Positions 46,652 through 57,560 of a stretch of 64,000 nucleotides of DNA are shown piece after piece. Both the position numbers and the translations under genes were made by a program. The stretch's first letter is position 1. The number at the start of each line of letters is the position of its first letter. Below the pieces are notes generated by a model that saw only the letters and a program-made list of their open reading frames with translations, was not told the DNA's origin and ran no database searches. Location: NCBI GenBank assembly GCA_033675265.1, contig JAUJYZ010001162.1:62001-126000 (forward strand), in the 5' to 3' direction. This DNA is from Actinostola sp. cb2023. Taxonomy: Eukaryota > Cnidaria > Anthozoa > Actiniaria > Actinostolidae.

Positions 46652-49600
46652 GCGTGTGTGGTTATCTGAGGAACTGATAGCCTAGTTATACGCATGTGAG
46701 CATATATTGAACATGCGCACTAAAAGTATTAAATTATTATAATCATTATTACTAGTGCATAGTCTGACAAGACTCTTGTGTAGATGATAACGACATGAAA
46801 TATCACAGGCAGCCCAACCATTACTTCTGAGTATACTTAATTATACCTGTGGTAGAGTGCGGAAGACATGGTTGGGCTACCTGTGGAACTATGTATAAAG
46901 TACACGGTCGCTGTTCTAAATCATGACAGTTTTTATGACTGTCACAAGAAATAACTTTGACTGAAATAAAATACATCAAAATACACATTTTCCTAAAATA
47001 CGAACCACTTTTGAAACCGTCTTCTAATACTCTTCACCAGTTCCCTTGCGGATCGCTCTTCCTGATTAACTCCTGTATTGTCTTCCTTAGAATCAATGTC
47101 GTCCTTTTTGACATCATATTTTGACTGTAAGTTTTGGAACATATTGATTTCTTCTAATTTCTTTTTCCATTCAGAGTTCTAAAATGTGAGAGTATTTTAC
47201 AGTAAATCTAGAGCGCATTAGAGTCGATTTCGTATGAGTGGGAAGTAGTTACGGTACGGTTCGTGCCGTGCAGTGACGGTAGAGCAGATTTCGTATGACT
47301 GTGAAAAACTTACGGCACGGACGTGCTGTGCCGATTTAGGATTTCGAACTGATGAATTCGTGCCGTGACCGTGCCGTGCGCCGTGGTTTTTCACAGTCAT
47401 ACGAAAGCTGCTCTATTGCACCATGATCGTACGGTATCCAAGCACTCTGATTGGTTGAGCGATGATTTTGCGCGCTGTGATTGGTTGAATAGATGTCTTC
47501 GGAATCATGACCGTAACTCCGTGCCGTAGGTTTAAGACTATTTTCGTAAGAAACACGACATGTTGCTGTATAGAAATGGGGTGATTCCAATGTGGAATTC
47601 TTCTGTTTGAGTCTCGTGAAGTCTATGACCACGCGCGGTAAAGATGAACCAGAGGTATCTTTCGTACGCTGTTGATAATGTCGCTGTTGCATATTCAGTT
47701 GTAATAATAATAATGATAAGTATAGAAATGGAATCTATTGAGGTTGCCTCAGTAGCTCAGTGGGTAGAGCACCTGTCATGAAATCGGGATGTCGTGGGTT
47801 CGAATCCCGCTCGAGGCGTCTGATTTTTTTCCGAACATTTGTTCTGTATATTCCTCATTAGTTTCCATTTCTATACTTATCATAGTTCTTTATCAGTAAT
47901 TTGGATGGATGGTTGGATGGCTCTGATATCATTTACTCTGATTTAATGTGACTGCGTGATGCAGTTAAGCCATTAATGTACTGTACTAACATGACTATGT
48001 GACTGCGTGATGCGGTTCGTATGTCATTACAGAAGCAATTCCCAGTTCCGTGAGGCCTGGGAGCAAATGTTCGGTTTAAAATCAGCGTCTTTGAGCTAAT
48101 TTGAACTCCACGCCACTGTAGTTGCCTCGGTAGCTCAGTGGGTAGAGCACCTGTCATGAAATCGGGATGTCGTGGGTTCGAATCCCGCTCGAGGCGTCTG
48201 ATTTTTTCCGAACATTTGTTCTGTATATTCCTCATTAGTTTCCATTTCTATACTTATCATAGTTCTTTATCAGTAATACTTAAAATACTTTGTCTAATTG
48301 TCCCGTTATTGCTACTGCTATTGTTGCTACTGCTGTTGTTGCTGTTGCTGTTGCTACTGCTGTTGTTGTTGTTGCTGTTGCTACTGCTGTTGTTGCTGTT
48401 GCTACTGCTGTTGTTGTTGCTGTTGTTGCTATTGCTACTGCTGTTGTTGCTGTTGCTACTGCTGTTGTTGTTGCTGTTGTTGTTGCTACTGCTGTTGTTG
48501 TTGCTGTTGTTGCTGTTTCTACTGCTGTTGTTGCTGTTGCTACTGCTTTTGTTGCTGTTGCTACTGCTGTTGTTGTTGTTGCTGTTATTGCTACTGCTGT
48601 TGTTGCTACTGCTGTTGTTGCTGTTGCTACTACTGCTGTTGTTGTTGCTGTTGTTGCTGTTGCTACTGCTGTTGTTGCTGTTGCTACTGCTGTTGTTGCT
48701 GTTGCTACTGCTGTTGTTGTATATAGCTTTTAAAATGTTCACTGAATTCTACTACTAATAACATAGTACCTGTTCTTCCATTGACTGGACTTTGCAATCA
48801 TACTCTGTTCGCTGCTTGTTCAAACTAGACATCAGATCGTCGTTACCATCCAGCACTACAGACAACTCTTCCTTGGTTTGGACGAGATCACGCTTTAAGT
48901 CTTCCACCTCCTCTTGCAAATACCCCACGAACTCTATCTTCTCGCTCAGCTCTTTTTCTTTCGACTCGATGAGCTCGTTAAAATACGCCTTCACTTCTTC
49001 AACCTTCTCCGTGGCCTTGACATAAGCATGGTGTTCGGAATTGACCTGACTCTTAAGCATAACCGTTTCGTTGTCCTGCTTTTCTCGTTCTTTCTTGAAT
49101 TCAGTCACCTCTCGAGTAAGTCGTTTCACTCTGATGTCCATGTCTGTGATATCATTTTGAGAAAGAGACAAGCCTTCGACAGTTTCTTGTTGTTTAGCCT
49201 TGAGTTCATCTCTGTCACAAAGAACGGTATCGTATTTGTGTTTCAACGCGCTCGCCCAGTTTTTTAGGTCACCAAGCTCTTTGGAAAAATCATCTACCTC
49301 ACTTTGAAGTTCAACGATCTATCGAGAAATTAAAACTAATTTAGCACGTTAGCAGTGTATATAGTAGTCCAGAACTGGACCCACTTTTAACTACATGCGC
49401 GCGGCAAAGAGCAGAAGAGCAGAAGAGCACTAGAAGAGCAGAAGAGCAGAAGAGCACTAGAAGAGCAAAAGAGCACTAGAAGACAGGCAGAAGAGGCAGA
49501 AGAGCATTAAAAGAGCAGAAGAGCATTAGAAGAGCAGAAGAGCATTAGAAGAGCATTAGAAGAGCAGAAGAGCATTAGAAGAGCAGAAGAGCATTAGAAG

Positions 49601-50350
49601 AGCAGAAGAGCATTAGAAGAGCATTAGAAGAGCAGAAGAGCACTAGAAGAGCAGAAGAGAAGAGCTGGGCTAGCTAGAGAGAGCTAGAGAGCGATAGAGA
49701 GAGAGAGCAATTTCCTTACATTACGCGCGCGCTTCTCGTAGTCTTTACATTTCTTTCGCGCCCAGTATTTATATATTTATTGAGAAAGGTGGGGTCAGTG
49801 TTGGACTATGTATATAGTGGTATTGTCTGATAGTCTTGAGTTCACGTTGGTTACATAAACTTATTTGTATAACATGACTAGTGTTTTTACCTTGAATTGT
49901 TTCTCTCTGCACTGCTTTTTGAGTTCTGCGCAGTCCTTGGCTTCTTTTATCCGAGTTTTCAACTTGTTTGACAACTTCATTGTTTCACTTCTTTGAAAAA
50001 TGTAATTTTCGTTGATCTGAGAAATTTCTTTCTCCAGTTGATCACATTTAGATTTATAAACGTCAACCTGTGACAGACAGACAGACAGACAGACAGACAT
50101 ATAAACAGAATGAATGAATGAACTTTATTATACTCAGAAGTTCATCATTTCTGACAAACAGACAGATAGATAGATAGATAGACAGATAGACAGACAGATA
50201 GACAGACAGACAGATAGATAACAGACAGACAGATAGACAGATAGACAGACAGACAGATAGATAGATAGATAGACAGATAGATAGATCAACAGACAGACAG
50301 ACAGATAGATAAACAGACAGACAGATAGACAGATAGACAGATAGACAGAC

Positions 50351-50447
<97 letters not shown>

Positions 50448-51742
50448 CATGTAGATAGATAGAACATATTAACAATAGAGTTGACCCTAGTGCTAGGGGT
50501 ATCTCTCTCTCATGTAAACAGGGCCTTAGCCTACCTCACGCTTTTGTTTCTCATACTCCTCTTGACTCTGCAACAGCTTCATCTGTAGTTGGATAATGAA
50601 ATTTTTATTTCCATTTCTGTCTTGTTGCATGACTTCGTATTGACTTAGAAGTGTAAAGCTTGCATCGCTGTACGTCTTGGATGCCACAGCTTCAGACTCA
50701 TCCAGCGCATTCTCGAGGATCTCTAAGCGATTAGCCAGTGCAGTTTTTTCGCAATTACAAATCTGCAATGCTTTGCGAAGCCCCTGGTCCTCCTTCAGAA
50801 GATGATTGTAACGCAACGTCATGTCACGCAAGTCGTCCGTGACACGCTTCAAGTGACTGCTGAGTATGTCTTGATCGATCAGACGGGAGAGCCCTTCTCC
50901 TGAATCTCAAAAGAAAAGAGAAAGCATAAGAATGCTTCTCATTCTTTTTTTTCTTTTTTTTTTCTTTTCTTTTTTTAAATGTTTAATGTAATAAATATAT
51001 ATACATCACGATACTAACAATATATACTGCTATTTTAACATTACATTTCGATATTCTATGGATATATGCTACTTTACCTTACATTACAATACCGACTACT
51101 TACAATTCTACTACTGATACTACGACATACTCGACATACTCTACATAGCAATGCTAGATAATATATTGCAGACTGTATTAAAAATAAACTAACTAAGAAC
51201 AAATATTAATCATATAAGTTGTGAAATGCTTCTCATTCTGATAACGTCTGATAAGGTCACAGGCAGCCCAACCATTCCTTTTGAGGCTACTAAATAATTC
51301 AATAAAAATGATATTTGCGTCTTTTTTGATGGGTTTCCTGTGGTAGAGCGCGCATGCGCGCAATGCGTATTATGTTGGGTTCCCTGTGTTGAGTATGTTG
51401 GGCTTCCTGTGTGCATCCCGCGCGTCCCGCAGGATGCACACAGGCAGGGATCCCAACATAGGACATTACTCAACACAGGGAACCCATCATAATACGTATT
51501 GCGACGCGCGCTCTACCACAGGAAACCCATAAAAAAAGACGCAAATATCATTTTATTGAATTAGGGCTGCCTGTGATAAGGTCTGATCAGGTCACTCTGA
51601 CAAAGTCACCGTAGCATCCCAACTCTCTCCCCAAATTCGTATCTCAGTAACAAAGAGATTAAGGGAGGAGAATGGGAACTACAAGGTTGGCAAATGTTGT
51701 TTTTACCTGGTAAAATCATGGTATCAAGAATCGGACTGTCTC
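42816..51742 (-). CDS. CARD9/CARMA-like adaptor, copy 2 (coiled-coil part; CARD exon not seen)
   Basis: Exons are 51742-51707, 50905-50535, 50067-49891, 49318-48770, 47178-47009, 44957-44585 and 42956-42816. The first four have exactly the copy 1 lengths (36, 371, 177, 549 nt) and close sequence, e.g. the shared block LTREVTE.KKEREK and [20 protein letters not shown]. Later exons correspond to copy 1 by phase and motif: SIRRRFQ at the end of 47178-47009, [12 protein letters not shown] in the linker exon, FRPRTRAID in the terminal exon. If the weak donor at 47009 (AA|GTGGTT) is not used, the frame stops at 46993. The 36-nt exon needs a phase-1 exon upstream; no CARD is visible before the satellite arrays begin at 51770. 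It is therefore either 5'-truncated or its CARD exon was lost or misassembled. Confidence 0.7.
43281..44237. mobile_element. GCGGTATT-rich palindromic repeat interrupted by a Penelope-like fragment
   Basis: CTCTACGAGGGGGACGTGGG at the left and AACGTCCCCCTCCTCTAC at the right are inverted ends. Both inner flanks are rich in GCGGTATT / TACGGTATT. The Penelope-like fragment (43473-44097) is inserted between them, so the host repeat is older. It lies in the last intron of CARD copy 2. Confidence 0.65.
43473..44097 (-). mobile_element. Penelope-like element fragment with GIY-YIG endonuclease
   Basis: On the minus strand 44015-43785 encodes [20 protein letters not shown] followed by [14 protein letters not shown] and [12 protein letters not shown], the GIY-YIG endonuclease at the C-terminus of Penelope-like retroelements. 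The reverse transcriptase is absent. The fragment is bounded by inverted copies of GATGAGTTTGTTTGTTTCTTCAACC…, reminiscent of the inverted pseudo-LTRs of this class. About 50-60 bp inside the 3' end is a CCTGAAGATGGGCC…GAAAGC stretch. Confidence 0.8.
44264..44590. mobile_element. 327-bp palindromic element overlapping a splice donor of CARD copy 2
   Basis: Almost perfect arms of about 160 bp from CCACAGGTAGCCCAAGCTGT to its complement, centred near 44427. The termini carry the ACAGGNAGCCC motif. The right terminus contains the CAG|GTAGCC donor of the linker exon ending at 44585, so the insertion forms the exon boundary. Confidence 0.85.
44975..46165. repeat. 8-bp TCAATNAG array, about 1.2 kb
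   Basis: About 148 units of TCAATCAG, TCAATTAG, TCAATGAG and TCAATTAA in blocks. TCAATGAG dominates 45055-45250 and TCAATTAA and TCAATCAG dominate later, with longer-range patterns. It directly follows the acceptor of the copy 2 linker exon. Confidence 0.97.
46250..46640. repeat. GATGATCTG / GATGAT array
   Basis: About 390 bp of GATGAT and CTGATGATGAT words in an intron of CARD copy 2. The Ile/Ser/His frame on the minus strand is an artefact of composition. Confidence 0.95.
46807..46887. mobile_element. Short copy of the ACAGG-AGCCC foldback family
   Basis: CACAGGCAGCCCAACCAT at the left and ATGGTTGGGCTACCTGTG at the right, 81 bp overall, with GTATACTTAATTATAC inside. No flanking duplication found. 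Confidence 0.8.
47746..47818 (+). tRNA. tRNA-like sequence, copy A (SINE head or pseudogene)
   Basis: The 73-nt stretch from GCCTCAG to CGAGGCG fits a cloverleaf layout with box A TAGCTCAGTGGGTAGAGCA and box B GGTTCGAATCC. The acceptor stem has an A-C mismatch. Position 33 is A instead of T and position 31-39 is T-T, so the nominal anticodon TGA is not credible. Followed by T-runs and a 65-bp tail; flanked by inverted TGATAAGTATAGAAATGGAA. More likely a tRNA-derived element than a working gene. Confidence 0.5.
48124..48196 (+). tRNA. tRNA-like sequence, copy B
   Basis: Identical to the copy 378 bp upstream except G for A in the acceptor stem (GCCTCGG), which restores pairing. It carries the same unusual anticodon loop and the same 3' tail (CCGAACATTTGTTCTG…TATACTTATCA), so the unit copied is tRNA-like head plus tail. 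A frame on the opposite strand (…[10 protein letters not shown]…) is its antisense reading. Confidence 0.5.
48300..48720. repeat. TTGCTG/CTACTG array
   Basis: About 420 bp of TTGTTGCTGTTGCTACTGCT-type repeats in a CARD copy 2 intron, less than 60 bp from the end of the exon at 48770. Poly-Leu, poly-Val/Ala and poly-Cys frames here are artefacts. Confidence 0.97.
49405..49665. repeat. AGAAGAGCAttag array
   Basis: About 260 bp of AGAAGAGC and AGAAGAGCATTAGAAGAGC repeats between two coiled-coil exons of copy 2, followed by GAGA-rich sequence to about 49710. Confidence 0.95.
50073..50455. repeat. GACA/GATA tetranucleotide array
   Basis: Mixed GACA and GATA units, ending in about 28 uninterrupted GATA copies (50340-50445). 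It starts within about 5 bp of the acceptor of the exon at 50067, whose polypyrimidine tract is made by the complement of the repeat (CTGTCTGTC…ACAG). Confidence 0.97.
51259..51574. mobile_element. Intact ACAGGCAGCCC foldback element with 9-bp target duplication
   Basis: The 316-bp element begins ACAGGCAGCCCAACC and ends GGGCTGCCTGT, flanked by GATAAGGTC at 51250-51258 and 51575-51583. The whole length folds back, and the terminal motif recurs inside each arm two more times (GGGTTTCCTGTG, GGGTTCCCTGTG, GGGCTTCCTGTG and complements). A 9-bp duplication with long inverted arms suggests a Mutator-like relative. No coding capacity. Confidence 0.85.
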
Positions 51743-51773
51743 CTAAAAACAACAAGATACAGTAAGACTGTGT

Positions 51774-53100
51774 GCGCGACGACCACTACCTGCATTACAA
51801 CAATTACCACCATCAACTGTCTACATCGTTATCAACCATCACCACCATCAACTACCTGCATTACAACAATTACCACCATCAACTACCTGCATTACAACAA
51901 TTACCACCATCAACTACCTGCATTACAACATTACAACAATTACCACCATCAACTACCTGCATTACAACAATTACCACCATCAACTACCTGCATTACAACA
52001 ATTACCACCATCAACTACCTGCATTACAACAATTACCACCATCAACTACCTGCATTACAACAATTACCACCATCAACTACCTGCATTACAACAATTACCA
52101 CCATCAACTACCTGCATACAACAATTACCACCATCAACTACCTGCATTACAACAATTACCACCATCAACTACCTGCATTACAACAATTACCACCATCAAC
52201 TACCTGCATTACAACAATTACCACCATCAACTACCTGCATTACAACAATTACCACCATCAACTACCTGCATTACAACAATTACCACCATCAACTACCTGC
52301 ATTACAACAATTACCACCATCAACTACCTGCATTACAACAATTACCACCATCAACTACCTGCATTACAACAATTACCACCATCAACTACCTGCATTACAT
52401 TACAACCATTACCACCATCAACTACCTGCATTACAACAATTACCACCATCAACTACCTGCATTACAACAATTACCACCATCAACTACCTGCATTACAACA
52501 ATTACCACCATCAACTACCTGCATTACACCACAACTACCTGCATTACAACCACCATCAACTACCTGCATTACAACAATTACCACCATCAACTACCTGCAT
52601 TACAACAATTACCACCATCAACTACCTGCATTACAACAATTACCACCATCAACTACCTGCATTACAACAATTACCACCATCAACTACCTGCATTACAACA
52701 ATTACCACCATCAACTACCTGCATTACAACAATTACCACCATCAACTACCTGCATTACAACAATTACCACCATCAACACCTGCAACTACCACCATCCTGC
52801 ATTACAACAATTACCACCATCAACTACCTGCATTACAACAATTACCACCATCAACTACCTGCATTACAACAATTACCACCATCAACTACCTGCATTACAA
52901 CAATTACCACCATCAACTACCTGCATTACAACAATTACCACCATCAACTACCTGCATTACAACAATTACCACCATCAACTACCTGCATTACAACAATTAC
53001 CACCATCAACTACCTGCATTACAACAATTACCACCATCAACTACCTGCATTACAACAATTACCACCATCAACTACCTGCATTACACTGTCACATCAACCA
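51774..53100. repeat. 31-bp minisatellite, about 40 copies
   Basis: The unit is CTACCTGCATTACAACAATT plus ACCACCATCAA. A 31-bp period without stops leaves all plus frames open, producing 463- and 484-codon frames that cycle every 31 residues. They have no support as genes. The array lies just upstream (minus sense) of the first visible exon of CARD copy 2. Confidence 0.97.
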
Positions 53101-53129
53101 TCACCACCATCAACTACTGCATTATCAAC

Positions 53130-56100
53130 AATCACATCGATACTATATTACAATGTTTTAACAGCAAGCAAAAAACAACAACAATCAACTGTCTACATCG
53201 TTATCAAAAATACAAATATCAACTGATTACAGATCAACCATCATGTTTTGTAGTGTTTTATTTTTATTAAACGTTTGCCCCAGAAGCAACGTAGCTTATC
53301 TAGGGGGCTCACAACCATCACCACCATACAACTGTCTTTAACTCGCAAGCAGAACCATCACCAACAACAATAATATCAAAAATACAAATAGATTACAGAT
53401 GACATGTTTTGTAGTTTTTTAGCAGCAGCATAAACGTTTACCCCAGAAGCAACGTAGCTTATCTAGGGGGCTCACATCGATATATATTACAATCATTTTT
53501 AACTAGCAAGCAGAAAAACAACAACAATAATACAAAATACAAATAGATTACAGATGACATGTTTTGTAGTTTTTTTTTTATTTACGTTTGCCCCAGAAGC
53601 AACGTAGCTTATCTGGGGGGTCACATCGAATATAGAAGAAGGAAAGGGGATTGGGGAGAGAAAAAACAACAACAATAAGAGGAAAAAGGAAAAATGGGGA
53701 TTACAGGGGGTAGAAGGAAAGGGGATTTAAACGTTTGCCCCAGAAGCAACGAGCTTATTGGGGGGGTAAAGGGAAGAGGATTACAATGTTTTAACTAGCA
53801 CAGCAATAAGAGAAAAACAATTTTAAGGAAAATAATACAAAAAACAAATAGATTACAGAGGACATGGATTACAGGTTTTACAAGTAGAAGAGGAAAAGAG
53901 GATTGGGGAAATTTTTTTATTTTATTTAAAAACGTTTGCCCCAGAAGCAACGTAGCTTATCTAGGGGGCTCACATCGATATATATTACAATGTTTTAACT
54001 AGCAAGCAGAAAAACAACAACAATAATACAAAATACAAATAGATTACAGATGACATGTTTTGTAGATTTTTTTATTTTTATTTAAACGTTTGCCCCAGAA
54101 GCAACGTAGCTTATCTAGGGGGCTCACATCGATATATATTACAATGATTTTTAACTAGCAAGCAGAAAAAAACAAGGAAACAATAATACAAAATACAAAT
54201 AGATTACAGATGACATGTTTTGTTTTTTTTTATTTTTTAAACGTTTGCCCCAGAAGAAAAACGTAGCTTATCTAGGGGGGGCTCACATCGATATATATTA
54301 CAATGTTTTAACTAGCAAGCAGAAAAAAGCAACAACAATAATACAAAATACAAATAGATTACAGATGACATGTTTTGTAGTTTTTTTTATTTTATTTAAA
54401 CGTTTGCCCCAGAAGCAACGTAGCTTATCTAGGGGGGTTCACATCGATATATATTACAATGTTTTAACTAGCAAGCAGAAAAACAACAACAATAATACAA
54501 AATACAAATAGATTACAGATGACATGTTTTTGTAGTTTTTTATTTTATTTAAACGTTTGCCCCAGAAGCAACGTAGCTTATCTAGGGGGCTCACATCGAT
54601 ATATATTACAATGTTTTAACTAGCAAGCAGAAAAACAACAACAATAATACAAAATACAAATAGATTACAGATGACATGTTTTGTAGTTTTTTATTTTATT
54701 TAAACGTTTGCCCCAGAAGCAACGTAGCTTAGCTTATCTAGGGGGCTCACATCGATATATATTACAATGTTTTAACTAGCAAGCAAGCAAAAAACAACAA
54801 CAATAATACAAAATACAAATAGATTACAGATGACATGTTTTGTAGTTTTTTATTTTATTTAAACGTTTGCCCCAGAAGCAACGTAGCTTATCTAGGGGGC
54901 TCACATCGATATATATTACAATGTTTTAACTAGCAAGCAGAAAAACAACAACAATAATACAAAATACAAATAGATTACAGATGACATGTTTTGTATTTTT
55001 TTTTATTTTATTTAAACGTTTGCCCCAGAAGCAACGTAGCTTTATCTAGGGGGGTTTCTTTAATAACATCTCACATTCGAATGTTTTATTAGCAATGTGT
55101 TTTAAAAATACAAGCAGATTAAAACAACAACAATAATACAAAATACAAATAGATTACAGATGACAGCTTTTTGTAGTTTTTTATTTTATTTAAAATGTTT
55201 TGCCCCAGAAACAACAACGTAGCTTATCAAATAGGGGGTTCACATCGTTTTATATATTACAATGTTTTAACTAGCAAGCAGACAAAAAAACAATATATAA
55301 TAATGTACAAAATACAAATAAAAGATTACATACAAAATACAAATAGATTACAGATGACATGTTTTGTAGTTTTTTATTTTTTTTGCCCCAGAAGCAACGT
55401 TTTAAATCTTTGCCCCACTAGAAGCAGAAAAAACGTACAATAATACTTATCAAATAGATTACAGATGACATGTTTTGTAGTTTTTATTACGTTTTAACCA
55501 GCAAGCAGAAAATCTAGGGGGCTCACAATTACAATGTTTTAACTAGCAAGCAGAAAAAAAACAACACCACAAATAGACAAGGGTAGTTTTAGTTTTTTAG
55601 ATGCCCCAGACATGTTTTGATAGTTTTTTTTATTTTATTTAAACGTTTGCCCCAGAAGCAACGTAGCTTATCTAGGGGGTTTCACATCGATATATATTAC
55701 AATGTTTTAACTAGCAAGCAGCAAAGAAAAACAAACAATAAATAATACAATAATACAAAATACAAATAGATTACAGATGACATGTTTTTTGTAGTTTTTT
55801 TTTTTTATTTAAACGTTTGCCCCAGAAGCAACGTAGCTTATCTAGGGGGGGGGATCACATCGATATATATTACAATGTTTTAACTAGCAAGCAACAAAAA
55901 AACAACAACAATAAGAAAAACAAAATAATACAAAATACAAATAGATTACAGATGACATGTTTTGTAGTTTTTTATTTTATTTAAACGTTTGCCCCAGAAG
56001 CAACGTAGCTTATCTAGGGGGCTCACATCGATATATATTACAATGTTTTAACTAGCAAGCAGCAACAAAAAAACAACAACAATAATACAAAATACAAATA

Positions 56101-57560
56101 GATTACAGATGACATGTTTTGTAGTTTTTTTATTTTATTTAAACGTTTGCCCCAGAAGCAACGTAGCTTATCTAGGGGGTTTCACATCGATATATATTAC
56201 AATGTTTTAACTAGCAAGCAGAAAAAACAACAACAATAATACAAAATACAAATAGATTACAGATGACATGTTTTGTAGTTTTTTATTTTATTTAAACGTT
56301 TGCCCCAGAAGCAACGTAGCTTATCTAGGGGGCTCACTTTCGATATATTTACAATGTTTTAACTAGCAAGCAGAAAAACAACAACAATAATACAAAAACA
56401 AATAGATTACAGATGACATGTTTTGTAGTTTTTTTATTTTATTTAAACGTTTGCCCCAGAAGCAACGTAGCTTATCTAGGGGGCTCACATCGATATATAT
56501 TACAATGTTTTTAACTAGCAAGCAGAAAAAAACAACAACAATAATACAAAATACAAATAGATTACAGATGACATGTTTTGTAGTTTTTTTATTTTATTTA
56601 AACGTTTGCCCCAGAAGCCCCAGCTTAAGCAACGTAGCTTATCTAGGGGGCTCACATCGATATATATTACAATGTTTTAACTAGCAAGCAGCAAGTAGAA
56701 TCTAACAACGATATATAATAACTAGCAAGCAGAAAACAACAACAAATAGATTACAGATGACATTTGCTTTTTTGTAGTTTTTTATTTTACAAATAGATTA
56801 CAGATGACATGTTTCAATTAAAAACGTTTGCCCCAGAAGCAACGTAGCTTATCTAGGGGGCTCACATCGATATATATTACAATGTTTTAACTAGCAAGCA
56901 GAAAAAACAACAACAATAATACAAAATACAAATAGATTACAGATGACATGTTTTGTAGTTTTTTATTTTATTTAAACGTTTGCCCCAGAAGCAACGTAGC
57001 TTATCTAGGGGGCTCACATCGATATATATTACAATGTTTTAACTAGCAAGCAGAAAAACAACAACAATAATACAAAATACAAATAGATTACAGATGACAT
57101 GTTTTGTAGTTTTTTATTTTATTTAAACGTTTGCCCCAGAAGCAACGTAGCTTATCTAGGGGGCTCACATCGATATATATTACAATGTTTTAACTAGCAA
57201 GCAGAAAAAAACAACAACAATAATACAAAATACAAATAGATTACAGATGACATGTTTTGTAGTTTTTTATTTTATTTAAACGTTTGCCCCAGAAGCAACG
57301 TAGCTTATCTAGGGGGTTCACATCGATATATATTACAATGTTTTAACTAGCAAGCAGAAAAACAACAACAATAATACAAAATACAAATAGATTACAGATG
57401 ACATGTTTTGTAGTTTTTTATTTTATTTAAACGTTTGCCCCAGAAGCAACGTAGCTTATCTAGGGGGTTCACATCGATATATATTACAATGTTTTAACTA
57501 GCAAGCAGAAAAACAACAACAATAATACAAAATACAAATAGATTACAGATGACATGTTTT
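53130..57560. repeat. About 150-bp satellite, 25-30 copies
   Basis: The unit (151 bp where clean, e.g. 56943 to 57093) runs from AGATGACATGTTTTGTAG through AAACGTTTGCCCCAGAAGCA, ACGTAGCTTATCTAGGGGG, CTCACATCGATATATATTAC, AATGTTTTAACTAGCAAGCA to ACAACAACAATAATAC. Most copies are very similar, but 53580-53930, 55040-55620 and 56690-56820 are scrambled with A/G-rich filler. Any CARD exon of copy 2 would have to lie here or further right. Confidence 0.95.

Noticed and set aside
46165..46695. 176-codon Ile/Ser/His frame
   Set aside because: Created by GATGATCTG repeats.
47933..48235. Minus frame with …[24 protein letters not shown]…
   Set aside because: Antisense reading of the tRNA-like sequence; a common spurious prediction.
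48138..48758. 206-codon poly-Leu frame and poly-Cys, poly-Ala/Val frames
   Set aside because: Compositional artefacts of the TTGCTG array.
51770..53226. Plus-strand frames of 463 and 484 codons
   Set aside because: They are two phases of a 31-bp minisatellite with no stop in any plus frame; no start context or non-repeat sequence.
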